Source of the DNA: CAZSHG01 sp964606695 [NCBI: uncultured bacterium]
Lineage (GTDB): Bacteria; UBP14; UBA6098
Length of the DNA: 64,000 nucleotides
Reading direction: 5' to 3'
Assembly: GCA_964606695.1 (NCBI GenBank)
Contig: CAZSHG010000011.1
Coordinates: 1-64,000 of the forward strand
The notes beneath the pieces were generated by a model. That model was not told the DNA's origin. It was given only the letters and a program-made list of their open reading frames with translations, and searched no databases. Positions 51,312-60,681 of the stretch are shown piece by piece; position 1 is the first letter of the stretch; each line of letters opens with the position of its first letter. The translations under genes and the position numbers were made by a program.

Positions 51312-53543
51312 TTGAAAGAAACGTCAAATACAGAGGCAACACCACCTCGAGAATCTTCCGATAAGGGCAATTTCGATAAGCCCAATCAATCGAAAAAGCC
51401 CGAGAGAGTCCCATCTATTTTAATTTCCATAACGGTGCTGGCGCACATTTTCTTCTTCTTGCCATTCCAGGGCGTATCGACAGACATCCCGGAGGTTGGA
51501 GATATCAGCACCGAAGAAGTGATAGCGCCTTTTAATTTTAAGATTCTCAAATCGCAGGAGGAATTGGAACGCGAGAAAAAAACCGTCAGGCTAAACGTGC
51601 CGGTTATACTCGATTTCAGTGCCGAGATAGGAGATTCCGCCCTTGCGGAATTCGATTCGCTTTGGGAAGGGGCGCTTCCATTCATCGAACAGAAAAATAT
51701 TCCGGGCAGAATAGATTCCGTTAGGCAATATTTTCCCTGGATTACCGAGGAAAACGCCAAAATGCTGGCGGAATTCCGTAAAGCCTCGAACGTCAAGCAA
51801 AATGTAAGGGAATTGCTATCGGAGATTTTTTCAACCGGGGTGTTTAGCTGGGAGAGTATAGAAGATGGGGACACGGCAAACCTGTTTAATATTCGCGACG
51901 GTCACGAGGAGGAGATAATCCCGGCGGAAAGAGTCGTTACACCCGAAGATGCAGTCCGGAAGCTCGAAACCAGGGCAATGGAGCGGTTCTCCGATTATCC
52001 GGAAAAGGGACAGGTGGTATCCAGTATAGCCCGGGGATTGATACGTCCTAATCTAATACCCGATATGGAATTAACCAATACCAATCGGGAAAAAGCCGTG
52101 AATAACGTGAAAGAAGACCTCGGCATCGTCCTGAAAGACCAGCGCATAGTTGACGCCCATGAGAGGGTTACTGAAGAAATCAGGCAAAAACTGGTTTCAC
52201 TTGTTATAGCCAAATCCGGGAGATATTCCACAAGCCCGGCTTTATTCAATATTCTTCGTGTGATAGGCCGTTTGTTTTTGACTTTGCTCATCGTTTCCAT
52301 CTTTTCTCTTCTAATAAGAACTTATTATGACAGGGTTTGGGTTGATCCCTCGAGATTTGCGGTAGTGTTATTCGCTATCTGGTTGCCGAGCCTATTCGCT
52401 TTTATTTTCCGTCTGGCCGGCTGGCCGGAACTTCTTACTCCGATAGCTTTTTCGGCGACCTTGATTTCCGTGCTGTTTGGAGCTCAACTGGCCGTAATAG
52501 CTATTCTGGCTTCTTCGTTATTGCTCGTTGTGTCCGGGGTGGGTTCTTCCACTGTTCTCGTTACGATGTTGATAGAAGGAGTGGTAGCGGCGGAGATGTT
52601 CGCAAACGTCGCCCAGAGACGCCAGAGTATCAAGCCTATAGTTTTCACTGTAGGTGCCGGTGTTATCGCGGTGTTGATCCTCGATTTCGTTTCCTTCGGA
52701 GAATTCGGTAGAATGGTGCCCAAGGTATTGTCCGTTACTACGGGAAGCGTGTTTGGACCGTTGCTTGCGATAGCCCTGGTTCCCGTTTTTGAGAGGATTG
52801 TGGGTATAGTAACTGATTTTACGCTTTTGGAATACGCTAACACAAATGCCCCCGTCCTACAACAACTGGCTATCGAAGCTCCGGGGACCTATCATCACAG
52901 TATGGTCGTTGGGAATTTGGCGGAGAGAGCCACCGAAGCTATCGGCGCTAACCCCTTACTTGCAAAAGTCGGTGGACTATATCACGATATCGGCAAGATT
53001 ACTCACCCGGAATATTTTTCCGAGAACCTGAGCGACGAAAACCCGCACGATAAGCTCAGTCCGCACATGAGTTTCCTCGTTCTATCGGCGCATGTCAAAG
53101 AAGGCGTTCGATTGGGGCGTATTCATAATCTTCCGACGGCGATTATCGATATTATACGTGAACACCATGGTAACGATTCGATGAAATACTTCTATGATCA
53201 AGCTAAAACCAACGATCCTTCGGTGACAGAAGAAGCTTTTCGCTATTCTGGGCCTATGCCCCAGACCCGCGAAGCCGCTATTGTTATGTTGGCAGATGGA
53301 GTGGAAGCTAAAATTCGATCCATGGAAAAGTTTGATATTAACATTTTGAAGAGAATTATTAAAAGGGTTATAGATGAAAAGTTCGAGTCTGGCCAGCTGG
53401 CGGAAACCGATTTGACTACAAGAGATTTGAATACAATCGCGCAATCTTTCGTAACAATAATGGAGGGCGTTTTACATCGAAGACCCAGCCTCGAAATCGA
53501 AGGTGAGGAATCCTTTTATCCGGAAACGCCGGACACAGCTTAA
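51312..53543 (+). CDS. pgpH: 7TM-HD phosphohydrolase (PgpH/YqfF, c-di-AMP phosphodiesterase type)
   Basis: 743 residues, starting at TTG with no clear ribosome site; the start is uncertain. One N-terminal helix is followed by a large extracytoplasmic 7TMR-HDED domain (about 60-310), seven hydrophobic helices (about 320-500) and a cytosolic HD domain with YHHSMVVGNLAERA, GGLYHDIGK and IREHHG. Listeria PgpH breaks cyclic di-AMP to pApA with this domain. It suggests c-di-AMP signalling here, although no diadenylate cyclase gene is in the window. YbeY, usually encoded next, is missing; CorC/HlyC follows by 33 nt. Confidence 0.9.
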   Translation: MKETSNTEATPPRESSDKGNFDKPNQSKKPERVPSILISITVLAHIFFFLPFQGVSTDIPEVGDISTEEVIAPFNFKILKSQEELEREKKTVRLNVPVILDFSAEIGDSALAEFDSLWEGALPFIEQKNIPGRIDSVRQYFPWITEENAKMLAEFRKASNVKQNVRELLSEIFSTGVFSWESIEDGDTANLFNIRDGHEEEIIPAERVVTPEDAVRKLETRAMERFSDYPEKGQVVSSIARGLIRPNLIPDMELTNTNREKAVNNVKEDLGIVLKDQRIVDAHERVTEEIRQKLVSLVIAKSGRYSTSPALFNILRVIGRLFLTLLIVSIFSLLIRTYYDRVWVDPSRFAVVLFAIWLPSLFAFIFRLAGWPELLTPIAFSATLISVLFGAQLAVIAILASSLLLVVSGVGSSTVLVTMLIEGVVAAEMFANVAQRRQSIKPIVFTVGAGVIAVLILDFVSFGEFGRMVPKVLSVTTGSVFGPLLAIALVPVFERIVGIVTDFTLLEYANTNAPVLQQLAIEAPGTYHHSMVVGNLAERATEAIGANPLLAKVGGLYHDIGKITHPEYFSENLSDENPHDKLSPHMSFLVLSAHVKEGVRLGRIHNLPTAIIDIIREHHGNDSMKYFYDQAKTNDPSVTEEAFRYSGPMPQTREAAIVMLADGVEAKIRSMEKFDINILKRIIKRVIDEKFESGQLAETDLTTRDLNTIAQSFVTIMEGVLHRRPSLEIEGEESFYPETPDTA

Positions 53544-53575
53544 CCAAGGAGGCAATCCCTTGTAAGAGGGAGCGT

Positions 53576-54826
53576 ATGGCAATCTACATCGTGATATTAT
53601 TCCTTTATTTATTCGTGTTGATTTCTATCAGCAACTTCTCATCGTCCGAGAATCTCGTTTTCTCGCTATCTGCAGACGATATACGGGAATTATCCGCCCG
53701 TGAGGACAAAGCCAGTAAATGGCTATCGGATCAGCTTAAGAAACCACGTGAATTCGCATTGTTTTTCGTCGTCGTCAGGACAATGCTATTCACACTTGCC
53801 GCGGTTCTGCTATTTTTCATAGTCGGAATTAATCCCAGCTGGTGGTTTATCATTGTGTGCGCGGTAGTATTCTGGATAAGTATAGTTCTCTTCGGTTTTG
53901 CCTTTCCCGGCGGGACCGTTCGAGGAAACCGGCTCGAAAAAGCACTTCGTAAACTGCCGCTAATAAGATTTGCCAATTATCTGTTGTCGCCTTTCAATTT
54001 CGTGTGGAAAGCGACATTGAGAATTCTCGCGCCGGAGGGAGGTATCGGCGGCCCATTGGCTATCGAAAGGGAGTTGGACGCGCTGATTCCTGATGAAGAG
54101 GGTTTCGCCGGACTCGAAACTGAAGAGAAGGAGATGATTCGTCACGTTGTAGAGTTCGGTGATACGACGGTCAGAGAGGTTATGGTTCCCCGAATCGATA
54201 TGATTTGCATCCCCGCGGAAACCTCTCCGGAGGAAGCTATAGAAACGATTTCGAATAGGGGGCATAGCAGAATTCCTTTATATGTTGACAGAGTTGATAA
54301 TATCGTAGGTGTCCTATATGCTAAAGACCTTCTGCTTGCAATGTCCGGCCCTGAGCCAGTGAACAGTCTGCAGAAAATCGCCCGGGGACCCTATTTTGTC
54401 CCGGAGGCCAAGAACACGGCAGATTTGTTACGTAAATTCAAGGCCGAAAGAATCCACATTGCGATAGTAGTCGATGAATATGGCGGCACGGCGGGATTGG
54501 TTACTCTGGAGGATCTATTGGAGGAAATCGTCGGTGAAATTCACGATGAATACGACGCCGAGGAAGTCCATATCAAGAAACTTTCCGACAGCGTATATTT
54601 AGTCGATGCCAAACTGCCCATAGATGAAATAAACGAAGAATTGAATATTAACCTACCCGAGGACGACGTCGAAACTCTCGGTGGATTTATATACGGCCTC
54701 GCCGAGGCGATACCCGAACCGGGAGATAAATTTGTCTATGAGAACCTGCTTCTAATAGTAGAAACGGTTGTGAGACAGAGAGTCAAATACGTCAAGGTTA
54801 TTCTCAAAGAACCGGAGGAGATATAG
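53576..54826 (+). CDS. CorC/HlyC-family (CNNM/CBS) membrane protein
   Basis: 416 residues. Four hydrophobic segments in the first 130 residues are followed by a CBS pair (VMVPRIDMICIPAETSPEEAIE, then ARGPYFVPEAKNTADLLRKF, IAIVVDEYGGTAGLVTLEDLLEEIVGEI) and a C-terminal CorC_HlyC domain (LPEDDVETLGGFIYGLAEAIPEPGD). Such proteins affect Mg2+ or Co2+ efflux or cell integrity. GGGAG precedes the ATG at 53576. It lies between pgpH and the C25-like gene, with only 4 nt to the latter. Confidence 0.9.
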   Translation: MAIYIVILFLYLFVLISISNFSSSENLVFSLSADDIRELSAREDKASKWLSDQLKKPREFALFFVVVRTMLFTLAAVLLFFIVGINPSWWFIIVCAVVFWISIVLFGFAFPGGTVRGNRLEKALRKLPLIRFANYLLSPFNFVWKATLRILAPEGGIGGPLAIERELDALIPDEEGFAGLETEEKEMIRHVVEFGDTTVREVMVPRIDMICIPAETSPEEAIETISNRGHSRIPLYVDRVDNIVGVLYAKDLLLAMSGPEPVNSLQKIARGPYFVPEAKNTADLLRKFKAERIHIAIVVDEYGGTAGLVTLEDLLEEIVGEIHDEYDAEEVHIKKLSDSVYLVDAKLPIDEINEELNINLPEDDVETLGGFIYGLAEAIPEPGDKFVYENLLLIVETVVRQRVKYVKVILKEPEEI

Positions 54827-54830
54827 AAAC

Positions 54831-57800
54831 ATGCCGAGATTAAAAACGATAATTCTCATTGCTTTATTAATCGCAGTCGGTCTTTTTAGCTATACGATAG
54901 AACTTCAATCGGCCGACGCCGATGGATTCGTGGCCGATTTCCAACTCGGGGAGTTTTCAATCGATGATAATGGAGAATATTCGTCCATTTCGATAGAAGA
55001 TATCGGCAGGACGTCGATTCCGGGAGAACCCGATTTGCCCGTAGCGTCGGAGTATATTCTCTTGAGTGAATCGACCGCCCCTTCGGTAGAAATAAACTAC
55101 TTGGCGACTGACACGATATATGCACAATCACCGGCTCCTGCGGACGTTCCGTATTTCGAAAGCGGAGTTCCGGACGGCGAATTTCCCGGCGAATCTCAGA
55201 TATACAACTCTTCGGGAATCTATCCTGAAAGTATTGCAGGTGTAAAATATGTCGGCAACGCCCGCGGTTATGAACTGGGATTGCTTTCTATAAATCCCGT
55301 AAGGTTCGATTTTAGTATCGGGGCTTACCTGGTTCATAAAAAAGTGAAGTTGACGGTTACCCTTGCCGGCCAAATCGGCGAACCCGAAGAAAACCGCAAA
55401 AGCGTGGCATTTGATCGAATGATGAGTTCATATACGTTAAACGGCAACGTTATGCCGGAACCGCTCCAGGGCGATCCGGGTGCTTATGTTATTATCACTC
55501 CGGATAATTGTCTGGAAATTATGGAAGAATTCGCGGATTTCAAAAGATCGCGAGGACATAGGGTTATCCTTAAGCGCCTTTCGGAGTTAGGTTCGCCGCC
55601 GACAAAGGACGATATCAAGGCTTACCTGCAGGACCTTTACGATACGGAAAATCCTGCGCCGACATTCGCTATTCTGGTAGGGGATATTAGCATGTCCGAC
55701 GGGACCGAAGTCCCGGACTACAATTACGGCTATTATTTCTCCGGCCAGGGGTATTCGCTTCTGGAAGGAGAAGATTATTTTTCCGATATCTTCTACGCCA
55801 GATGGCCGATCGATAATCCCAATGAGTGCAGGATCTATGTTAGTAAGGTCAAATGGTATGAAACAACTCCTACTTTGGGCGGATCCGACTGGCTAACGAG
55901 AGCGTCGGTTGTTTCGACTTACGATCATGCTATAACCCCGGTCTGGAACGTCCTGTGGGTTTATGAATTGTTGCTTCGGCAGGGATATACGGCGGTGGAT
56001 ACTTTTTTCGAGAATGGCACTATGATACCTTTACCTTCCGAAATAGCGGCACCGATTAATGACGGCCTCGCTTTTATCGACTACCGCGGTTGGGCCGGAA
56101 GCAACGGTTGGTGGGAACCGGAATTCACCGTTACCGATGTGATGACATTGAGTAATACCGAAGCTTACCCCATTATTACCAGCATTGTCTGCGGCACCGG
56201 CGATTACGGGGCTTTCACCGACCCCTGTTTCGGGGAGGCGTGGATAAGGGCGGGAACTGTTAGCAATCCCAAAGGCGGGGTAGCTTTTTTCGGATCAACC
56301 GATCATGATACGCACACAAGATATAACAACCCGATAAACGGCGGTTTCTTCACAAGCCTTTTCGTCCACGATCTGCCGTATATCGGGCAGGCCGAATGGC
56401 TCGCTAAAGCCGAGATACTCAGGTTGCATCCCCACGAAGAGGAACATATCGAATTGTATTTTCACAGCTACTGCACTCTTGGCGATCCGGGATTGATGAT
56501 GCAAAGGTATATTCCCGGCACTATCGAAGTTACCCACGACCCTGTGGATAACGGCGGATTGATAACGTTAGACGTAACCGAAAGCGGGTTACCGGTCGAA
56601 AACGCAACGGTTTGCATGTTGAGACTAGAGACGAACGAGCTATCCGTTTCCCATACCGATTTTATGGGCGAGACGGAACTATATGTTCCCGGTAGCGGCG
56701 AGGGAACGGTTGTTATTACCGTTTACGCCCCGTTTCATACGACTTACGTCGATACGGTCGAGGTCGAGGGCAGGCCGGGTTTATCTATTATCGATGTAGC
56801 TATCGAGGATACTATAGAGGGCAACGGCGACGGCGACCTCGACCCGAACGAAACGGTCGTCTTGAGGATAACTATCGAGAATTATTATTATCTGCCGATT
56901 AGCCCGGTCGAAGGTTACCTCTGGGCGGAACACCGGGGTGTCAGCGTTTCCGACGAGTTCGATTCCGTTACAGTGGACGGCTATTCCGAGAACGAACTCG
57001 TCTTTATCGTGGAAACTTCCGGAGAAGCGACAGGCGGTGGCCCCGCGTTAATGCGTCTTTATTGCGATTCTCGAGTGGGAAGGACTATGTTGCCTTTTAC
57101 GATAGACCTGCCGTTGGGTGGAATTTCAATCGACTCGATACGTATCGACGACAGCGCGGGCGGCGACGGCGACGGAACATTGGAGCCGGGAGAAACAGGC
57201 ACTGCGGAAGTATTAATTAATAATCACGGCGGGGGAACGATAAGCCCTTTCGCCCTCAACGTTTATTCTACAAGCGGGTGGATGAGTATCGACGGCGGGG
57301 ACTCGGTATTAGTTCCCGAAATCGACCCTACCTCCACAGTCTGGTCGGCGGGGTTCGATGTGGCCGCACATACCGACGCTTTCCACGGTTATCCGATTGG
57401 AATAGAGGTTCATTACCATGACGGCGACCGATTTATTAAAACACTTCCACTGGCTCTCGGAACGAGGAACTCCGATGATCCGCAGGGGAGCGATGCCTGG
57501 GGTTATTTCGCATACGATAATACCGATTTAGGATCCGGGATTTCTCCGGGCACCTTCGAGGACATTTCCGGTAGCGGCACCTTCGTAACTGTAGGTGACG
57601 ACGAGAACATTGCCCTGGAACTACCCTTCGACTTCGTTTACTACGGAGAGAGTTTCGATACTCTAACGGTCAGCTCTAACGGCTGGGCGGCGCCGGGAAT
57701 ACAGCCCTATTTCATGCTGAATTTCTATAACAACCCAATCCCCGCGCCGAACGGACCCTGGGGAACTCTCGCTGTCTTCTGGGACGATCTCGAACCTCTT

Positions 57801-58937
57801 GCGGGAGGCGGAATTTATTGGGAAGATATGGGAGACGAGTTCGTCGTTCAATGGCAGGATATGGGTCATGCGCGTTTCGACGGCGTCAACAACACTTTCC
57901 AGTTGGCGATATTCGACCCCGCAATCCATCCGACCAGAACGGGCGATTCTCCGATAGAATTCAGATACGCGGGCACAATCGAAGACGTGGATTCGCTTGA
58001 AGAATATTCCACCGTAGGTATCGAGTCGCAGGATCACGGTATGGGCATAGAGTATCTCTATTCGACCGTCTATGACGACGGTGCGGCTCCAATAGAGGAT
58101 GGCACCGCGATAAGATTCACGACGAACTGCGGTTCCGCGTTACTCACCGGACAGGTCGATTTGGATGGCGATATTCCCTCGAAAGCCATAATATCGACGG
58201 ATCCGGGACAGATAGCCCGACCGAATATTTCCGGCGATTGGAGGTTGTTAGAACTTCCGGCGGGAGATTATGTTATCACGTGTGAAGCGCCTTACTTTTT
58301 CCCCCGGGCGGAAAGCCTGACACTTGTTGCCGACGAACATGCGATAATCGATTTTTCGCTAACACGCATCCCTGTCCCGGATACGATTTGGGCGTCGAGG
58401 GACGTTATGAGCGATATCTCCGTCGGCTGGCCGGGAGCCCCTTCATCCGAGTTGCCGCTGGATGGCTATGTTCTTTTCAAGTATTCGGCTCCGGGCGGTA
58501 ACCCGGAAATTATCGAAGTTACGGATACCTTTTATGTGGATACAGAAACCGAAACTGGCCGGAAATATTTCTACAGAGTGCGATACAAATATTCGGGATA
58601 TTCCGGCGCTCCGTCAGAATTGGCAGAAGGTTGGCGAGAGTTGAATACTACCGTAGATGAATGTGAATTGCCAGGTAAATTATCTTTAATTACTTCACCC
58701 AATCCCTTCAATGCCGTCATGAAAATAGAAATCGAAGTCCCGGAAGGCCAAAGGGCGAGCCTGGAGATATTCGACGTCCTCGGGAGGAGAATATTCAAAC
58801 AAAAGAACATAGAAAGGCGACGGACGATTACGTGGCCTCGCGAAAATACGCATATCGAACAATCGAGTGGTATTTATTTATTGAGATTGTCAACTGAATC
58901 TCAACAGATTTGCAGTAAAGTAATACTATTAAAGTAA
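54831..58937 (+). CDS. Giant secreted C25 (gingipain-like) protein with type IX sorting domain, active-site His replaced
   Basis: 1368 residues. After a signal peptide (about 1-22) comes a propeptide-like region (to about 215), then a C25 caspase-like domain (about 218-560; YVIITPDNCLEIMEEFADFKRSRGHRV, ILVGDI). The catalytic Cys is Cys454 in IVCGTGDYGAF, but the residue at the usual catalytic His place (motif GHG) is Trp421 (DYRGWAG). Two CARDB/Ig-like domains with calcium-type loops (GNGDGDLDPNE; GDGDGTLEPGE), a carbohydrate-binding-like beta region and an FN3 domain follow. The last 80 residues are the sorting domain (TSPNPFNAVMKIEIE, IFDVLGRRIFK). It follows corC by 4 nt. It may be a proteolytically altered or inactive peptidase. 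Confidence 0.85.
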   Translation: MPRLKTIILIALLIAVGLFSYTIELQSADADGFVADFQLGEFSIDDNGEYSSISIEDIGRTSIPGEPDLPVASEYILLSESTAPSVEINYLATDTIYAQSPAPADVPYFESGVPDGEFPGESQIYNSSGIYPESIAGVKYVGNARGYELGLLSINPVRFDFSIGAYLVHKKVKLTVTLAGQIGEPEENRKSVAFDRMMSSYTLNGNVMPEPLQGDPGAYVIITPDNCLEIMEEFADFKRSRGHRVILKRLSELGSPPTKDDIKAYLQDLYDTENPAPTFAILVGDISMSDGTEVPDYNYGYYFSGQGYSLLEGEDYFSDIFYARWPIDNPNECRIYVSKVKWYETTPTLGGSDWLTRASVVSTYDHAITPVWNVLWVYELLLRQGYTAVDTFFENGTMIPLPSEIAAPINDGLAFIDYRGWAGSNGWWEPEFTVTDVMTLSNTEAYPIITSIVCGTGDYGAFTDPCFGEAWIRAGTVSNPKGGVAFFGSTDHDTHTRYNNPINGGFFTSLFVHDLPYIGQAEWLAKAEILRLHPHEEEHIELYFHSYCTLGDPGLMMQRYIPGTIEVTHDPVDNGGLITLDVTESGLPVENATVCMLRLETNELSVSHTDFMGETELYVPGSGEGTVVITVYAPFHTTYVDTVEVEGRPGLSIIDVAIEDTIEGNGDGDLDPNETVVLRITIENYYYLPISPVEGYLWAEHRGVSVSDEFDSVTVDGYSENELVFIVETSGEATGGGPALMRLYCDSRVGRTMLPFTIDLPLGGISIDSIRIDDSAGGDGDGTLEPGETGTAEVLINNHGGGTISPFALNVYSTSGWMSIDGGDSVLVPEIDPTSTVWSAGFDVAAHTDAFHGYPIGIEVHYHDGDRFIKTLPLALGTRNSDDPQGSDAWGYFAYDNTDLGSGISPGTFEDISGSGTFVTVGDDENIALELPFDFVYYGESFDTLTVSSNGWAAPGIQPYFMLNFYNNPIPAPNGPWGTLAVFWDDLEPLAGGGIYWEDMGDEFVVQWQDMGHARFDGVNNTFQLAIFDPAIHPTRTGDSPIEFRYAGTIEDVDSLEEYSTVGIESQDHGMGIEYLYSTVYDDGAAPIEDGTAIRFTTNCGSALLTGQVDLDGDIPSKAIISTDPGQIARPNISGDWRLLELPAGDYVITCEAPYFFPRAESLTLVADEHAIIDFSLTRIPVPDTIWASRDVMSDISVGWPGAPSSELPLDGYVLFKYSAPGGNPEIIEVTDTFYVDTETETGRKYFYRVRYKYSGYSGAPSELAEGWRELNTTVDECELPGKLSLITSPNPFNAVMKIEIEVPEGQRASLEIFDVLGRRIFKQKNIERRRTITWPRENTHIEQSSGIYLLRLSTESQQICSKVILLK

Positions 58938-58961
58938 AAAAAGAAAACAGGAGGTATAATA

Positions 58962-60266
58962 ATGCAACCTATTATCATCAGTGTTTGGGCGAGGGAGATC
59001 CTCGATAGCCGGGGTAATCCCACTCTTGAAGTGGAAATGGAACTCGAATCCGGAGTTATAGGATGGGCGGCTGTCCCAAGCGGTGCATCGACGGGAAGAC
59101 ATGAAGCCGTGGAACTTCGCGATGGAGACACCGACAGATATTTCGGTAAAGGCGTTACGAAGGCGGTAGATAATGTAAACGAGATAATCGCGCCGGAAAT
59201 AATCGATCTGGATGCGACTGATCAACTGGGTATAGACAAACTCATGTTGGAATTAGACGGAACTCCAAATAAAAGCCGGCTGGGGGCAAACGCGATTCTG
59301 GGCGTCTCGATGGCAGTTGCCAGAGCCGCGGCGAACCACATGGAATTGCCACTATATCAATACATAGGTGGAATTAATAGCGGGACTCTGCCAATCCCGA
59401 TGCTAAATGTGATTAACGGAGGTTCACACGCGAGTAATAACCTCGATATACAGGAGTTCATGATTCTGCCCGCGGGAGCTATGAGTATAGGCGAATCCAT
59501 ACGTGCGGCGAGTGAGACTTTCAAGACTTTGAAGAAAATACTCGATAAAGAAAACCTTGTTACGGCAGTCGGCGATGAAGGCGGAATGGCTCCGTCGTTG
59601 CAATCGAATCGTCAGGCTATCGAGTATTTAATTAAAGCCATAGAGCAGGCCGGTTATCGTCCCGGCGAGGATATCTGGATTACTCTGGACTGCGCCGCGT
59701 CGGAATTTTACAATACGGAAAAGAACATTTATTATCTGAAAGCCGAACAAAAGGAATTCGATTATTCAGATATGATAAAATACTACGATTCGCTTATCAG
59801 GGATTACCCCATAGTCAGTATCGAGGATCCTCTTGACGAGGACGATTGGGAGGGTTGGGCCGCGATGACGGCCGCTCATGGAGATAAAATACAGATTGTA
59901 GGAGACGATATCTTCGTTACCAATCCCAACAGAATAGCTCGCGGAATAAAGGAAAAATCCGCCAACGCCGCGCTTATAAAACTCAACCAGATAGGGTCGG
60001 TTACCGAGACTCTGGACGCGATTAAAATATCGCTTAATGCCGGTTGGGGTGCAGTAATTTCGCATCGAAGCGGGGAAACGGAGGATACCTTTATTGCCGA
60101 TCTTGCTGTGGCGACGGGAGTCGGACAGATAAAAACCGGGAGTATCTGCCGCGGGGAGAGAATAAGTAAGTATAATCAACTTCTCAGAATAGAAGAAGAA
60201 CTTACCGGAGTCTGGCATTATCCCAACCCCGGCGAGTTGTTCCCAGGACTACTCAACGGAGTTTGA
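58962..60266 (+). CDS. eno: Enolase
   Basis: 434 residues. Signatures are [82 protein letters not shown] and [18 protein letters not shown]. It converts 2-phosphoglycerate to phosphoenolpyruvate. GGAGG lies 8 nt before the ATG. It overlaps the next gene by 4 nt (GTTTGATGT region), so the two are coupled. Confidence 0.98.
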   Translation: MQPIIISVWAREILDSRGNPTLEVEMELESGVIGWAAVPSGASTGRHEAVELRDGDTDRYFGKGVTKAVDNVNEIIAPEIIDLDATDQLGIDKLMLELDGTPNKSRLGANAILGVSMAVARAAANHMELPLYQYIGGINSGTLPIPMLNVINGGSHASNNLDIQEFMILPAGAMSIGESIRAASETFKTLKKILDKENLVTAVGDEGGMAPSLQSNRQAIEYLIKAIEQAGYRPGEDIWITLDCAASEFYNTEKNIYYLKAEQKEFDYSDMIKYYDSLIRDYPIVSIEDPLDEDDWEGWAAMTAAHGDKIQIVGDDIFVTNPNRIARGIKEKSANAALIKLNQIGSVTETLDAIKISLNAGWGAVISHRSGETEDTFIADLAVATGVGQIKTGSICRGERISKYNQLLRIEEELTGVWHYPNPGELFPGLLNGV

Positions 60267-60637
60267 TGTCGAAACAAGAAAAAAATAATGAAAAAACGTC
60301 AAGCAAGAAATTCCTGAGGATAGACCCCGGACAACGACTCAAGGTCTGGAAGAAAGCGCGTTACGCGGCTATAGCTCTAATATTATTGGTATTACTGGTT
60401 ATAGTCTTCGGGGGGCAATCGGGATTTATCGCGTTGCTCAGATATTCTCGATACGAGAAAACGCTTCAGAGAAGACTGGCTGAGGAACAGAGAATCTCCG
60501 ATTCGCTGGAGGTCGTCCTAACGCGCCTCAGAAGCGACCCCGAATATAAGGAAAGGGCGGCGAGAGAGAAGTTACGGATGATTGAAGAAGGAGAGATAAT
60601 CGTCCGTTTTGAGGATAGCCAATCCTCAGAAAAATAA
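60263..60637 (+). CDS. FtsB/DivIC-like septum formation protein
   Basis: 124 residues: a basic cytosolic N-terminus (to about 34), one transmembrane helix (about 36-58, [18 protein letters not shown]), a coiled coil (about 70-100, [27 protein letters not shown]) and the [20 protein letters not shown] motif shared by FtsB and DivIC. These proteins join the FtsQ-FtsL complex at the division site. The pairing with enolase is common in many bacteria. It overlaps eno by 4 nt and ends before a terminator. Confidence 0.88.
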   Translation: MMSKQEKNNEKTSSKKFLRIDPGQRLKVWKKARYAAIALILLVLLVIVFGGQSGFIALLRYSRYEKTLQRRLAEEQRISDSLEVVLTRLRSDPEYKERAAREKLRMIEEGEIIVRFEDSQSSEK

Positions 60638-60647
60638 AGAAATAAAT

Positions 60648-60670
60648 GCGAGGATTGCCTCGCCTTTTTT
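60648..60670 (+). terminator. Intrinsic terminator after the eno-ftsB run
   Basis: GCGAGG (60648-60653) pairs with CCTCGC (60658-60663) around an ATTG loop and is followed by C and six T. It lies 11 nt after the stop and also faces the convergent GH13 gene. Confidence 0.8.
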
Positions 60671-60681
60671 CATCACAGATT

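Noticed and set aside
54831-58937. Calling the C25 protein PorU, the type IX sortase
   Set aside because: The active-site His is missing and the domain order differs, so only the family level is safe.
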